A stretch of 16,639 bases of DNA from an uncultured Erysipelotrichales bacterium (GTDB lineage Bacteria > Bacillota_I > Bacilli_A > Erysipelotrichales > Coprobacillaceae): assembly GCA_910586805.1 (NCBI GenBank), contig CAJUJC010000007.1, forward strand, positions 17,388 to 34,026. Reading direction: 5' to 3'. Below the pieces are notes generated by a model. It was not told where the DNA came from. It saw only the letters and a list, made by a program, of their open reading frames with translations, and made no database searches. A program made the position numbers and the translations under genes. Shown piece by piece: positions 1 to 6,832 of the stretch. Positions within the stretch are counted from its first letter, which is position 1. Each line of letters opens with the position of its first letter.

Positions 1-457
1 CTGTAACAATAATTGCAGTCACACTATGTTCATTTAATGGAACAAGTGTTATATTTTGTAATCTTTCATAATCAGAATTAGGTCCTAATGCTACTGTTGT
101 CAAATGTGTTAATTCACTTAATATTTGGCAACTTTCCTGAATGATTTCTTGAAGCGAACGATGACGATCACCTAATAATGTTGCAACCTGATTTTTCACT
201 TCATCATCTACATTTGGTTGTAATAATGTATTCACATAAAATCGATATCCCTGTGTTGAAGGAATTCTACCTGATGATGTATGTGTTTTTTCTAAATATC
301 CATGTTCTTCTAAAAAAGACATTTCATTTCTAATCGTTGCACTTGAATAAGGAAGTTGGTACTTTGTCATCAACAATTTTGAACCAACTGGCTCAGCAGT
401 TTCAACAAACTCTTCAACAATACACTTGAATATAAGTAATTGTCGTGCACTTAGCAT
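1..457 (-). CDS. hrcA: Heat-inducible transcription repressor HrcA (N-terminal part, runs off left edge)
   Basis: HrcA is the repressor of class I heat-shock genes (usually hrcA-grpE-dnaK-dnaJ and groESL). It binds CIRCE operators and is kept active by GroEL. About 152 codons are present, starting at the ATG at 457-455; the frame is open at base 1, so the C-terminal dimerisation part lies outside. The N-terminus begins MLSARQLLIFKCIVEEFVET and contains EPVGSK, SSATIRNEMSFLEEHGYLEK and SSGRIPSTQGYRFYV, which is the winged-helix region typical of HrcA. The start is set by a strong Shine-Dalgarno AGGAGG (465-470) seven bases upstream. Two CIRCE-like operators and a consensus promoter lie directly upstream, so the gene is almost certainly autoregulated. 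grpE, dnaK and dnaJ would be expected next, beyond the window. The identification is very secure from sequence and operator together. Confidence 0.96.
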   Translation of the reverse strand, partial: MLSARQLLIFKCIVEEFVETAEPVGSKLLMTKYQLPYSSATIRNEMSFLEEHGYLEKTHTSSGRIPSTQGYRFYVNTLLQPNVDDEVKNQVATLLGDRHRSLQEIIQESCQILSELTHLTTVALGPNSDYERLQNITLVPLNEHSVTAIIVT

Positions 458-471
458 ATCACTGCCTCCTT

Positions 472-498
472 TTAGCACTCCTTTTATCTTTGTGCTAA
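472..498 (-). promoter_or_regulatory. CIRCE operator, hrcA-proximal copy
   Basis: On the plus strand this reads TTAGCACTC, nine bases, TTGTGCTAA. The known CIRCE consensus is TTAGCACTC-N9-GAGTGCTAA. One arm is perfect, the other matches 7 of 9, and the nine-base spacing is exact. It covers the predicted transcription start (about 496) and the first bases of the leader, so bound HrcA would block initiation or early elongation. Its place immediately before hrcA makes a chance match very unlikely. Confidence 0.93.
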
Positions 499-502
499 CT
501 TT

Positions 503-530
503 ATTATACTCATGTTTTTAGCACTGTCAA
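503..530 (-). promoter_or_regulatory. Sigma-A promoter of hrcA
   Basis: Read on the minus strand, TTGACA (530-525) is followed after 16 bases by TATAAT (508-503). Both hexamers are perfect housekeeping consensus. The predicted start is an A near 496, giving a leader of about 39 bases before the hrcA ATG. Both CIRCE elements overlap this promoter: one covers the -35 hexamer, the other the start point. The strength of the promoter fits a gene held down by a repressor. Confidence 0.9.
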
Positions 531-544
531 CACTTTTGTGCTAA
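518..544 (-). promoter_or_regulatory. CIRCE operator, distal copy over the -35 box
   Basis: The plus strand reads TTAGCACTG, nine bases, TTGTGCTAA: 8 of 9 matches in the left arm and 7 of 9 in the right, with exact nine-base spacing. It overlaps the -35 hexamer at 525-530, so HrcA bound here would compete directly with RNA polymerase. It starts 46 bases from the start of the proximal copy. It carries the same right arm as the proximal copy. Confidence 0.88.
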
Positions 545-887
545 AAAGTGAAAATCATCATTATTAATCAAAAATAAACTATAAATATCTTAGAATTTTA
601 TATTAAACAAACTGCATTTATAATTGAAGATTTATTCTTTTATCATAAGAAAATGAAATCTTAATCTACTATTAAAGTTTATATTAACAATGTATAGCAT
701 TTACTTTATTAATAATTTTAAAACAGTACAAAAGTACTACTTAAAAAAACAAATTATTTCTATTCACTCTTATCATATATAACATTAATATTTAAACAAA
801 TTCCAATTTAAATTAAAAAATCTTTATCTTTCATCTACAATGTATATTTTAAGTTATTTCCTAATGAAATATATATGTATATAAATC

Positions 888-945
888 AAAAAAGAGATAA
901 ATTATTGTAAGTAGTTAAAAATAGCATCATACAATTCCTTATCCC
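888..945 (-). terminator. Possible intrinsic terminator downstream of hemW
   Basis: On the minus strand, GGGATAA (945-939) can pair with TTATCTC (900-894), with one G-U pair. Inside that, ATTGTA (935-930) pairs with TACAAT (909-904) across a 3x3 internal loop. The apical loop is about 20 bases and the hairpin is followed by six U residues (893-888). This could end the ruvA-hemW transcript about 90 to 145 bases past the hemW stop. The stem is AT-rich and the loop large, so the call is tentative. Confidence 0.42.
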
Positions 946-982
946 TAATTCTAAAATACATATCATAATAAAAAATATATCC

Positions 983-1006
983 AAAAAATCAAAACTTGCA
1001 ATTTCG
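983..1006 (-). terminator. Weak hairpin plus U-tract after hemW
   Basis: On the minus strand CGAAA (1006-1002) can pair with TTTTG (994-990), including one G-U pair, with a 7-base loop and then six U residues at 988-983. It lies about 30 bases past the hemW stop, a natural place for a terminator, but the stem is short and weak. The hairpin at 888-945 is the better candidate. Confidence 0.25.
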
Positions 1007-1034
1007 TAAATATATTAAGATTCTTATACTTCTT

Positions 1035-2129
1035 TTATCCATCAATACCCATTAAATCAACAAGTATATTATTTAAAAAATTCATTCCTAAAAACGTTGC
1101 TTTTAAATACCCATTATCAATTTCTAACATGTTATATTTTTTATACTTCTCAATAACTACCCTATATTTATCCAATAAATCAATTTGAAACATTTCATTC
1201 ATTTCTTGAATAGAAATACCTTCAAAAAGTCTTAATCCCATCATTATTTTTTCAAATAATTCATCCTCTGATTTTAAAATCACATCATTATCAAGATAAT
1301 CATAATGAAAATATTGAGTAAGACTCTTCGTATTTTCTAAACGATGATGATTAATTAATGAATGTGCAGACAAACCTATTCCAACATAGTCTTGATAATG
1401 CCAATACACAAGATTATGTAATGAAGGTTTATATTTATAATAATTGCTGACTTCATAATGGATCATACCTTTCATACAAAGATATTGATCAATGCTTTGA
1501 TACCATCTAGCATCCTCATCATCATCTAAAGGTTGATAATTTTGATTTTTTAAAACAGTATGTTCTTCTAAAATTAATGAATAAATTGAAACATGAGAAA
1601 TATCTAATGAATCAATCATATCAATATCCTCATAAACATCTGTTAAAGTTTGATGTGGTAATCCATATATCAAATCGACATTGATATCTTTTATGCCTTT
1701 TTGTTTTGCTCGTTGAATTATCTCAATAGCTTGTAAAGAAGTGTGTTTTCTATTAATACCTTTTAGTAACTTATCATTAAAAGTTTGAACACCAACACTT
1801 AATCTATTAATATGACATTTTATAAATAAATCTAATTTTTCTTGAGTCATAGATTCAGGATTAACTTCAACAGTAAATTCTTTTACATTCTTAGTTAATG
1901 GAGATAAAATATTAAATAATTTTTCAAGTTGTACTAAATTTAAAGAACTTGGTGTTCCCCCTCCTATATAAACTGTATCATAATTTCCTTTCAAATTCCT
2001 ATCTTGAATTTCATAATCCAAAGCCTCAAGATACCTATCCACCCAAGCAGATTGATAAAAAACTTTTGCAAAATCACAATATGTACAAATATGATCGCAA
2101 AAAGGAATATGAACATATAAAGAAGCCAT
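1035..2129 (-). CDS. hemW: Radical SAM heme chaperone HemW (HemN-like)
   Basis: HemW is a radical-SAM-fold protein related to coproporphyrinogen dehydrogenase HemN; characterised members bind heme and pass it to membrane targets rather than oxidising coproporphyrinogen. The 364-residue length is normal. The [4Fe-4S] motif is CX3CX2C (Cys11, Cys15, Cys18) in the context FCDHICTYCDF; HemN carries an additional CXC cysteine, absent here, which favours HemW. The SAM-binding GGGTP lies at 56-60, followed by the EVNPES and VGVQTF segments typical of the family. The ATG overlaps the sdaA stop by one base (TAATG), so translation is probably coupled; a modest AAGGA lies about 12 bases upstream within sdaA. 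hemW commonly precedes hrcA in Firmicutes, as here, although a long spacer separates them. In older annotations such genes are often called oxygen-independent coproporphyrinogen III oxidase. Confidence 0.93.
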   Translation of the reverse strand: MASLYVHIPFCDHICTYCDFAKVFYQSAWVDRYLEALDYEIQDRNLKGNYDTVYIGGGTPSSLNLVQLEKLFNILSPLTKNVKEFTVEVNPESMTQEKLDLFIKCHINRLSVGVQTFNDKLLKGINRKHTSLQAIEIIQRAKQKGIKDINVDLIYGLPHQTLTDVYEDIDMIDSLDISHVSIYSLILEEHTVLKNQNYQPLDDDEDARWYQSIDQYLCMKGMIHYEVSNYYKYKPSLHNLVYWHYQDYVGIGLSAHSLINHHRLENTKSLTQYFHYDYLDNDVILKSEDELFEKIMMGLRLFEGISIQEMNEMFQIDLLDKYRVVIEKYKKYNMLEIDNGYLKATFLGMNFLNNILVDLMGIDG

Positions 2130-3331
2130 TACAAACCAAATTCCTTTGCTAATCCACCAAGTGAAGTTTCCTTATACGCACTTGATAAATCTTTTCCAGT
2201 TTCTTTCATAACATTCACAATCGCATCAAAAGAAACTTTATTCTTGCGCATATATCCTAATTGTTTTGCAAGCATCGCTGCATCCAATGCTCTTAATGAA
2301 CCATAACCATTTCTTTCAATACAAGGAATTTGAACAAATCCTCCAACAGGATCACATGTTAATCCTAAGTTATGCTCTAAGCCCATTTCAGCTGCATATT
2401 CAATTAAGGAATTATTTAATTCATAAACCCAAGCCATTGTTGCAGCAGCCATCGCACATGCTGTTCCTACCTCAGCTTGACAACCACCATCAGCTCCTGA
2501 AATTGTCGCATTTTGTTTAACAACATTTCCAAAAATGCCACCAACTGCCAAAGCTTTAATCAAATCTTTCTTTTCAATATGTAATTGTTTATAACAATAA
2601 TATAAAACAGCAGGCATGATTCCACTTGCTCCACATGTAGGTGCAGTGACAATTTGACCACCATCAGCATTTTCTTCTGATACAGCATAAGCATAACTTG
2701 TTATAAATAATCTCTCTCTATCAGATTCTCTACGTGTATTTTGAGCTTGCTGAAACATCGATTTAGCGACTCTTTTTAATTGTAATTTCCCATGAATGAT
2801 TCCTTCAGTTCTCAAACCATTTTCTACACATTTAAACATTACTTCAATAATATGATATAAATATTCCTCAATATCCTCATCTTCAAACCTTAAAACATAA
2901 TCATATAATGAGATACCATTTTTTTCTACATAATTTAAGATTTCACTCATATTTTTTTCTTGATAAACTTGTATTCTTTCTTTTTGAGACTCATCTTTGA
3001 AACGAATAGAACCACCACCAACAGAATAAGCCTCTATAGCGTCTATTTCATTTTCATCTACATAAATATGGACAATCATTCCATTAGGATGTTCTGGTAA
3101 TTCCTCACTATGAAATGAAAAAGTAACTGGGATAGGTGCAAATGTTTTTTCAATAATATAGTCAGTCAAATGCCCTTTTCCAGTCAATGCTAACGAACCA
3201 TGTAAATCCACATGAAAACGAGAAGCATGAGGATACATTTTTAAAATATATTTTGCCACACGTTGAGGTCCCATTGTATGGGATGATGATGGTCCAACTC
3301 CTACTTTATATAATTCTTTTAATGATTCCAT
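2129..3331 (-). CDS. sdaA: L-serine ammonia-lyase, iron-sulfur dependent, single-chain form
   Basis: This enzyme deaminates L-serine to pyruvate and ammonia using an oxygen-sensitive [4Fe-4S] cluster. The 400-residue chain carries the beta domain first (GVGPSSSHTMGPQRVAKYIL at 11-30) and the alpha domain second (TAPTCGASGIMPAV around 229-242, GGCQAEVGTACAMAAA from 282, CDPVGGFVQIPCIERN at 326-341). Cys284, Cys326 and Cys337 are spaced 42 and 11 apart, as in the three cluster ligands known from the Legionella enzyme (343, 385, 396). The chain is shorter than the roughly 450 residues of the E. coli and Legionella type and ends LGGLAKEFGL, without the C-terminal cysteine of that type. The ATG lies inside the end of holA (13-base overlap), with AGGAGGAGAAGG just upstream, and its stop overlaps the hemW start, so it is translationally embedded in the ruvA-hemW run. 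Its role there is not obvious. Confidence 0.93.
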   Translation of the reverse strand: MESLKELYKVGVGPSSSHTMGPQRVAKYILKMYPHASRFHVDLHGSLALTGKGHLTDYIIEKTFAPIPVTFSFHSEELPEHPNGMIVHIYVDENEIDAIEAYSVGGGSIRFKDESQKERIQVYQEKNMSEILNYVEKNGISLYDYVLRFEDEDIEEYLYHIIEVMFKCVENGLRTEGIIHGKLQLKRVAKSMFQQAQNTRRESDRERLFITSYAYAVSEENADGGQIVTAPTCGASGIMPAVLYYCYKQLHIEKKDLIKALAVGGIFGNVVKQNATISGADGGCQAEVGTACAMAAATMAWVYELNNSLIEYAAEMGLEHNLGLTCDPVGGFVQIPCIERNGYGSLRALDAAMLAKQLGYMRKNKVSFDAIVNVMKETGKDLSSAYKETSLGGLAKEFGL

Positions 3332-4296
3332 TTTCCTTCTCCTCCTGCTTTTATTAAAAATAACTCTGTACCTTTAAATTTATCGACTTTGCCTGTCTTA
3401 ATATCTACATCTAATTGTGATAAATGATCAATCAACATTAATAATTCATTAAATTCATAATTCTTTGTATCTTTTCTAATATATTTTAAACGATGTGGAT
3501 TTAAAGATAACATCTTTGCAATTTCCATATCATTATATCCTTTTCTATCTAATAACTTTACTTGATACAATAATCTTAATGAATTTGCAATCATAACAAT
3601 CAATTTAATAGGTTCTTCTTTATTCATCATCAAATCTTTATAAATTTGTATACTTTTACCAGTTTCTTTATTCAAAATAGCTCCTGTAAGTTCAAAAACA
3701 TTATCTTCTATTTTTTTAGGAACCATAACCTCAACAACATCTTTTGTAATATGTTTAGAATATAAACATATCTTATTCACCTCTTGAGAAATCTCTAAAA
3801 GATTATTGGGCATTTTTGCTAAAAATAATTCTAATGCATCATCATCAATTGTACACCCTCTTGCTTTAATAGCTTGATGTGTTGATTTAAAAATTTGAAA
3901 ATGATCCAACTTATCATAAGATGTAAACTTTATTTTTTTTCTTAGTTCTTTGACAAGTTTCTTTCTTTCATCAAAATTCTTTTGATCATGGTAAACTATT
4001 AAAATCGTTGAAGGATTATCTTGTTCTAAATACTTTAGCAACATTTCTCCTTCTCCTTTTTGTGCTTCCTTTACTTTTTGTGTCGTCAAAAAATAAGGAT
4101 TTTTTATAACAATCATTTTGTATTCAGTTAAAAATGGTGGTGTTAATGCATCTTCAATAATTTCACTCATAGCTGTTTCATGACACCAATATGTATTGAT
4201 ATTCATATCCTCTTCTACAATATGATATTGTTTTTTTAATGCATTCAATTTTTGTTCCATTAAATACTTCTCTTCACCATAAATGACATAATTCAT
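3319..4296 (-). CDS. holA: DNA polymerase III subunit delta
   Basis: HolA is the delta subunit of the clamp loader; it opens the beta sliding clamp. The protein starts MNYVIYGEEKYLMEQKLNAL, typical of HolA, and has the usual internal blocks (DALTPPFLTEYKMIVIKNPYF, ILIVYHDQKNFDERKKLVKE, and the helical C-terminal clamp-loader domain with NSLRLLYQVKLL and LSLNPHRLKYIRK). As in the family, it has an AAA+-like fold without a Walker A motif. I prefer the ATG at 4296-4294 (325 residues) over the in-frame GTG at 4305, because GAGGTGG at 4302-4308 is then a correctly spaced Shine-Dalgarno sequence. It follows comEC, the order common in Firmicutes, after a 56-base gap that may hold a weak promoter, and its end overlaps sdaA by 13 bases. 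Confidence 0.93.
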   Translation of the reverse strand: MNYVIYGEEKYLMEQKLNALKKQYHIVEEDMNINTYWCHETAMSEIIEDALTPPFLTEYKMIVIKNPYFLTTQKVKEAQKGEGEMLLKYLEQDNPSTILIVYHDQKNFDERKKLVKELRKKIKFTSYDKLDHFQIFKSTHQAIKARGCTIDDDALELFLAKMPNNLLEISQEVNKICLYSKHITKDVVEVMVPKKIEDNVFELTGAILNKETGKSIQIYKDLMMNKEEPIKLIVMIANSLRLLYQVKLLDRKGYNDMEIAKMLSLNPHRLKYIRKDTKNYEFNELLMLIDHLSQLDVDIKTGKVDKFKGTELFLIKAGGEGKWNH

Positions 4297-4316
4297 AATA
4301 ACCACCTCACCATACC

Positions 4317-4345
4317 ATTATACATGAAAATGAAGCATTTGTAAT
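4317..4345 (-). promoter_or_regulatory. Possible internal promoter before holA
   Basis: On the minus strand, TATAAT (4322-4317) lies in the short gap between comEC and holA. TTACAA, a poor -35 match (3 of 6), lies 16 bases upstream. If used, it would give a leader of only about 12 bases carrying the holA Shine-Dalgarno sequence. A perfect -10 in an AT-rich gap may be chance. Confidence 0.3.
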
Positions 4346-4352
4346 ACATTTT

Positions 4353-6341
4353 CTAACGATAAACCACATACTTCTTTCCATAATATCGTATATGAAACAT
4401 TCCATCCTCATCAGTTCTTAATATCTTTATATTTTTACGCTTTAATCTTTCTATAACCTCTAACGAAGGATGTCTATATAAATTATTCTTTTTCACTCCT
4501 ATCATGGCATATTGAGGCTGTATCATTTGAAACAAATCAACTCCACTAGATGTTTGACTTCCATGATGTGAAACTTTTAAAATATCTACATCTAATTTTT
4601 TGTACTTATCCAATAACTCCTTTTCAACATTGGTTGAAGCATCTCCTAATGTCAACATGTTAAATCCTGGTAAACGAATATACATAACAAGGGATTGATC
4701 ATTAATATCTTTAGAATAAGTATGTTCTAACATCTCAATTTCTATATCCCCAATTTTTCTATATGCTTCAAAATCTCTTATAACTTGTTTAACTTTAAAA
4801 TTTTCAACCAACGATTCCAATGCACCACTATGATCCAAATCATCATGAGATATATAAACATAGTCTAACTTATGAACACCGATAGATTTTAAATAAGGAA
4901 TAATGATTTGTGTAGCTATATCATATTCTATATGCCCACCAGTATCTATTAATATATTCCCTTTATTATATGGCTGACGTAATAACACACAATCTCCTTG
5001 TCCCACATCAATCATTGTCATTTCCCCATAAATTTTATATCTTCCATAAACAAAAAATGTAATACATAAAGATATTAATGCCAACATTTGTTTCTTATAA
5101 TTTTTTGATAAAGATTTTTGATAGATTATATAAAAATAAAGAATATAAAACATAACAAAAAAAGATAAAGTTGGCTTGGATAAAGTGAAAAAGATTTGAA
5201 TAGCCTCTAGAAATGATATAATACTTTGAAAAACATAAACACATTGCACAAGTAACATTTCTAATACTGGAAACAATACTGACAATACACAGAACGAATA
5301 GAAAACTTCAATAAATGGCATTAAAAATAATCCTACCCATAATGATAAAACAGGAATTTGATAATTGAGATTTAAAACAATAGGTATTGTAGATAAAAAT
5401 ATCCAAAAATAAGAAAAACGAAAATCCTTTGTGATTAAAACAATAAAATAAATAAAATAAGAAAATACAAAAGATGTATTATAAATAATATAAGGATTAT
5501 TATACAATGATATCATTATTAAAAATGATAAAACATCTAAATGATTAAAATATTTTTTTGTTAATTCGTATAATACAAGTGTAAAGAAAGCACGATATAA
5601 CGAAATTTGAACAGGAATAGAAAAAATATATAACCCTATAAAAATAAAAGATATCCATTTCGCATACTGTTTAGAAATGACTACTCCTATGATACTATAC
5701 AATAAACCATACAATATATGAACATGCATACCTGATAACGCAAAAAGATGAATCAATGAAAATTGAGAAAGTTGTTTATAGTCATCTTGGATACCTTCGT
5801 CTTTTTGTCCTAGCAATAATAATCTTTGATAATTTTCCACATTTTGATGAGAAGAAAATTGATTTTCTATCCAATGATATAATCCCTTATTTTGTTTCAC
5901 ATATTCAATATCTTTCATTTTTCCCTTTATCCACACCTTTTGGCTATAATTATATAGTTTTTCATTAAAAGCATTGTCATTTTTATTTTCGTTCCATTGT
6001 AAATATTCCACATTTGCTTTGATCACATCACGATATGACAAAGGTTCTTTATGATATAATTTCATCAATCCATATTGTGTTTTCACATAACTATATGTAT
6101 TTGCTGTCTTTTGAACAGTGCCTTGTATTATAGTATCTTGAGGATATTCTTGTACATTATCCAACCATACAATTGGCAAACATACTATAAAACATATACA
6201 TACATGATACAAAGATAATCTTTGATATAACCATATCAAATAAAAAATCTCCACAAAAAAGAATAACCAATGAAAATATATTCCCAAAACAAAACAAAGT
6301 ATGCCTATCATATAATAAAACAAGTGATACCTTATAAACAT
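4353..6341 (-). CDS. comEC: DNA uptake channel / competence protein ComEC
   Basis: ComEC is the polytopic inner-membrane channel that carries single-stranded DNA into the cell during natural transformation. The 662-residue protein has two N-terminal hydrophobic helices (about 7-60), a soluble beta-rich segment (about 65-150), a large multi-spanning Competence domain (about 190-435) with the signature HLFALSGMHV (198-207), and a C-terminal metallo-beta-lactamase-like domain. That domain keeps MIDVGQGD (443-450), DTGG (466-469), the metal motif HDDLDH (499-504, the HxDxDH pattern), LGD (565-567) and SHHGS (591-595). Residues expected for metal binding are therefore intact, consistent with a working nuclease-like domain. 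Its ATG overlaps the comEA end by 10 bases, with AAGGG as a modest Shine-Dalgarno sequence. No comEB gene lies between comEA and comEC. Confidence 0.95.
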   Translation of the reverse strand: MFIRYHLFYYMIGILCFVLGIYFHWLFFFVEIFYLIWLYQRLSLYHVCICFIVCLPIVWLDNVQEYPQDTIIQGTVQKTANTYSYVKTQYGLMKLYHKEPLSYRDVIKANVEYLQWNENKNDNAFNEKLYNYSQKVWIKGKMKDIEYVKQNKGLYHWIENQFSSHQNVENYQRLLLLGQKDEGIQDDYKQLSQFSLIHLFALSGMHVHILYGLLYSIIGVVISKQYAKWISFIFIGLYIFSIPVQISLYRAFFTLVLYELTKKYFNHLDVLSFLIMISLYNNPYIIYNTSFVFSYFIYFIVLITKDFRFSYFWIFLSTIPIVLNLNYQIPVLSLWVGLFLMPFIEVFYSFCVLSVLFPVLEMLLVQCVYVFQSIISFLEAIQIFFTLSKPTLSFFVMFYILYFYIIYQKSLSKNYKKQMLALISLCITFFVYGRYKIYGEMTMIDVGQGDCVLLRQPYNKGNILIDTGGHIEYDIATQIIIPYLKSIGVHKLDYVYISHDDLDHSGALESLVENFKVKQVIRDFEAYRKIGDIEIEMLEHTYSKDINDQSLVMYIRLPGFNMLTLGDASTNVEKELLDKYKKLDVDILKVSHHGSQTSSGVDLFQMIQPQYAMIGVKKNNLYRHPSLEVIERLKRKNIKILRTDEDGMFHIRYYGKKYVVYR

Positions 6342-6808
6342 AAATAATCCCTTATTCTTTGATACGACTTTTCCCCAATGCCAGATACATTCATAATATC
6401 TTCAATACAAGTAAAAGGTTGTTTTTTTCTATAATCAATAATCTTTTGTGCTGTTTTTTCACCAACTCTTTCTAAAGTCATTAATTCCTCTTTTGTTGCA
6501 TTATTTAAAGATACACATTTATTATTATAAACAGGTAAATAAATCACACTTTCATCTTTTAATAACCTATCTTTTGACAAAGCATCTAAATTTGCATTGC
6601 TTAACACACCTACTTCATCAATTACATTTTTTATTGTTTTTTCACCCTCAAATTCATATTTTCCCTGTTTTAAAAAAGCACCTTCCAATATCACATAAGA
6701 AGATGCAGACTTTTGAATATTGAGTTGTTTTTCAGGTTTTTGAAAATCATAAATCACTGAACATATAACTAACAAAATAAATCCTAATATTTGATATTTT
6801 TTCTTCAT
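6332..6808 (-). CDS. comEA: Competence DNA receptor ComEA (SLBB plus helix-hairpin-helix)
   Basis: ComEA is the membrane-anchored double-stranded-DNA receptor that delivers DNA to ComEC. The 158-residue protein has a charged N-terminus and one transmembrane anchor (about 5-20, ILGFILLVICSVIY), an SLBB domain (about 37-95, beginning SYVILEGAFLKQGKYEF), and a C-terminal DNA-binding region with two helix-hairpin-helix motifs (LERVGEKTAQKI at 112-123 and VSGIGEKSYQRI at 141-152). The first hairpin is LERVG where many relatives have LPGIG. I chose the ATG at 6808-6806 because GGAGGT lies directly upstream at proper spacing; the longer frame starts at a GTG at 6832 and would put the Shine-Dalgarno sequence inside the gene. 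It follows ruvB by 24 bases and overlaps comEC by 10, so it belongs to the same run. Confidence 0.94.
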   Translation of the reverse strand: MKKKYQILGFILLVICSVIYDFQKPEKQLNIQKSASSYVILEGAFLKQGKYEFEGEKTIKNVIDEVGVLSNANLDALSKDRLLKDESVIYLPVYNNKCVSLNNATKEELMTLERVGEKTAQKIIDYRKKQPFTCIEDIMNVSGIGEKSYQRIRDYLCL

Positions 6809-6832
6809 AATAACCTCCACAAAAAAAGACAC

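Larger units (their letters stand above)
545..1034. other. AT-rich intergenic spacer between hemW and hrcA, no convincing gene
   Basis: This is the largest gap in the window, about 490 bases and visibly more AT-rich than the flanking genes. On both strands I find only very short open stretches without a Shine-Dalgarno sequence. It holds several possible hairpins: a weak one at 983-1006, a longer one followed by U6 at 888-945, a small AGTAC/GTACT dyad at 725-738, and an interrupted AAGATTT/AAATCTT stem at 627-662. No tRNA, riboswitch core or repeat array is recognisable. It probably separates the end of the ruvA-hemW unit from the start of the hrcA heat-shock unit. Confidence 0.7.

Noticed and set aside
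725..738. AGTAC-AAAA-GTACT dyad in the hemW-hrcA spacer as a terminator or operator
   Set aside because: Five base pairs only, partly self-complementary GTAC; such dyads are expected by chance in AT-rich DNA and it matches no known operator.
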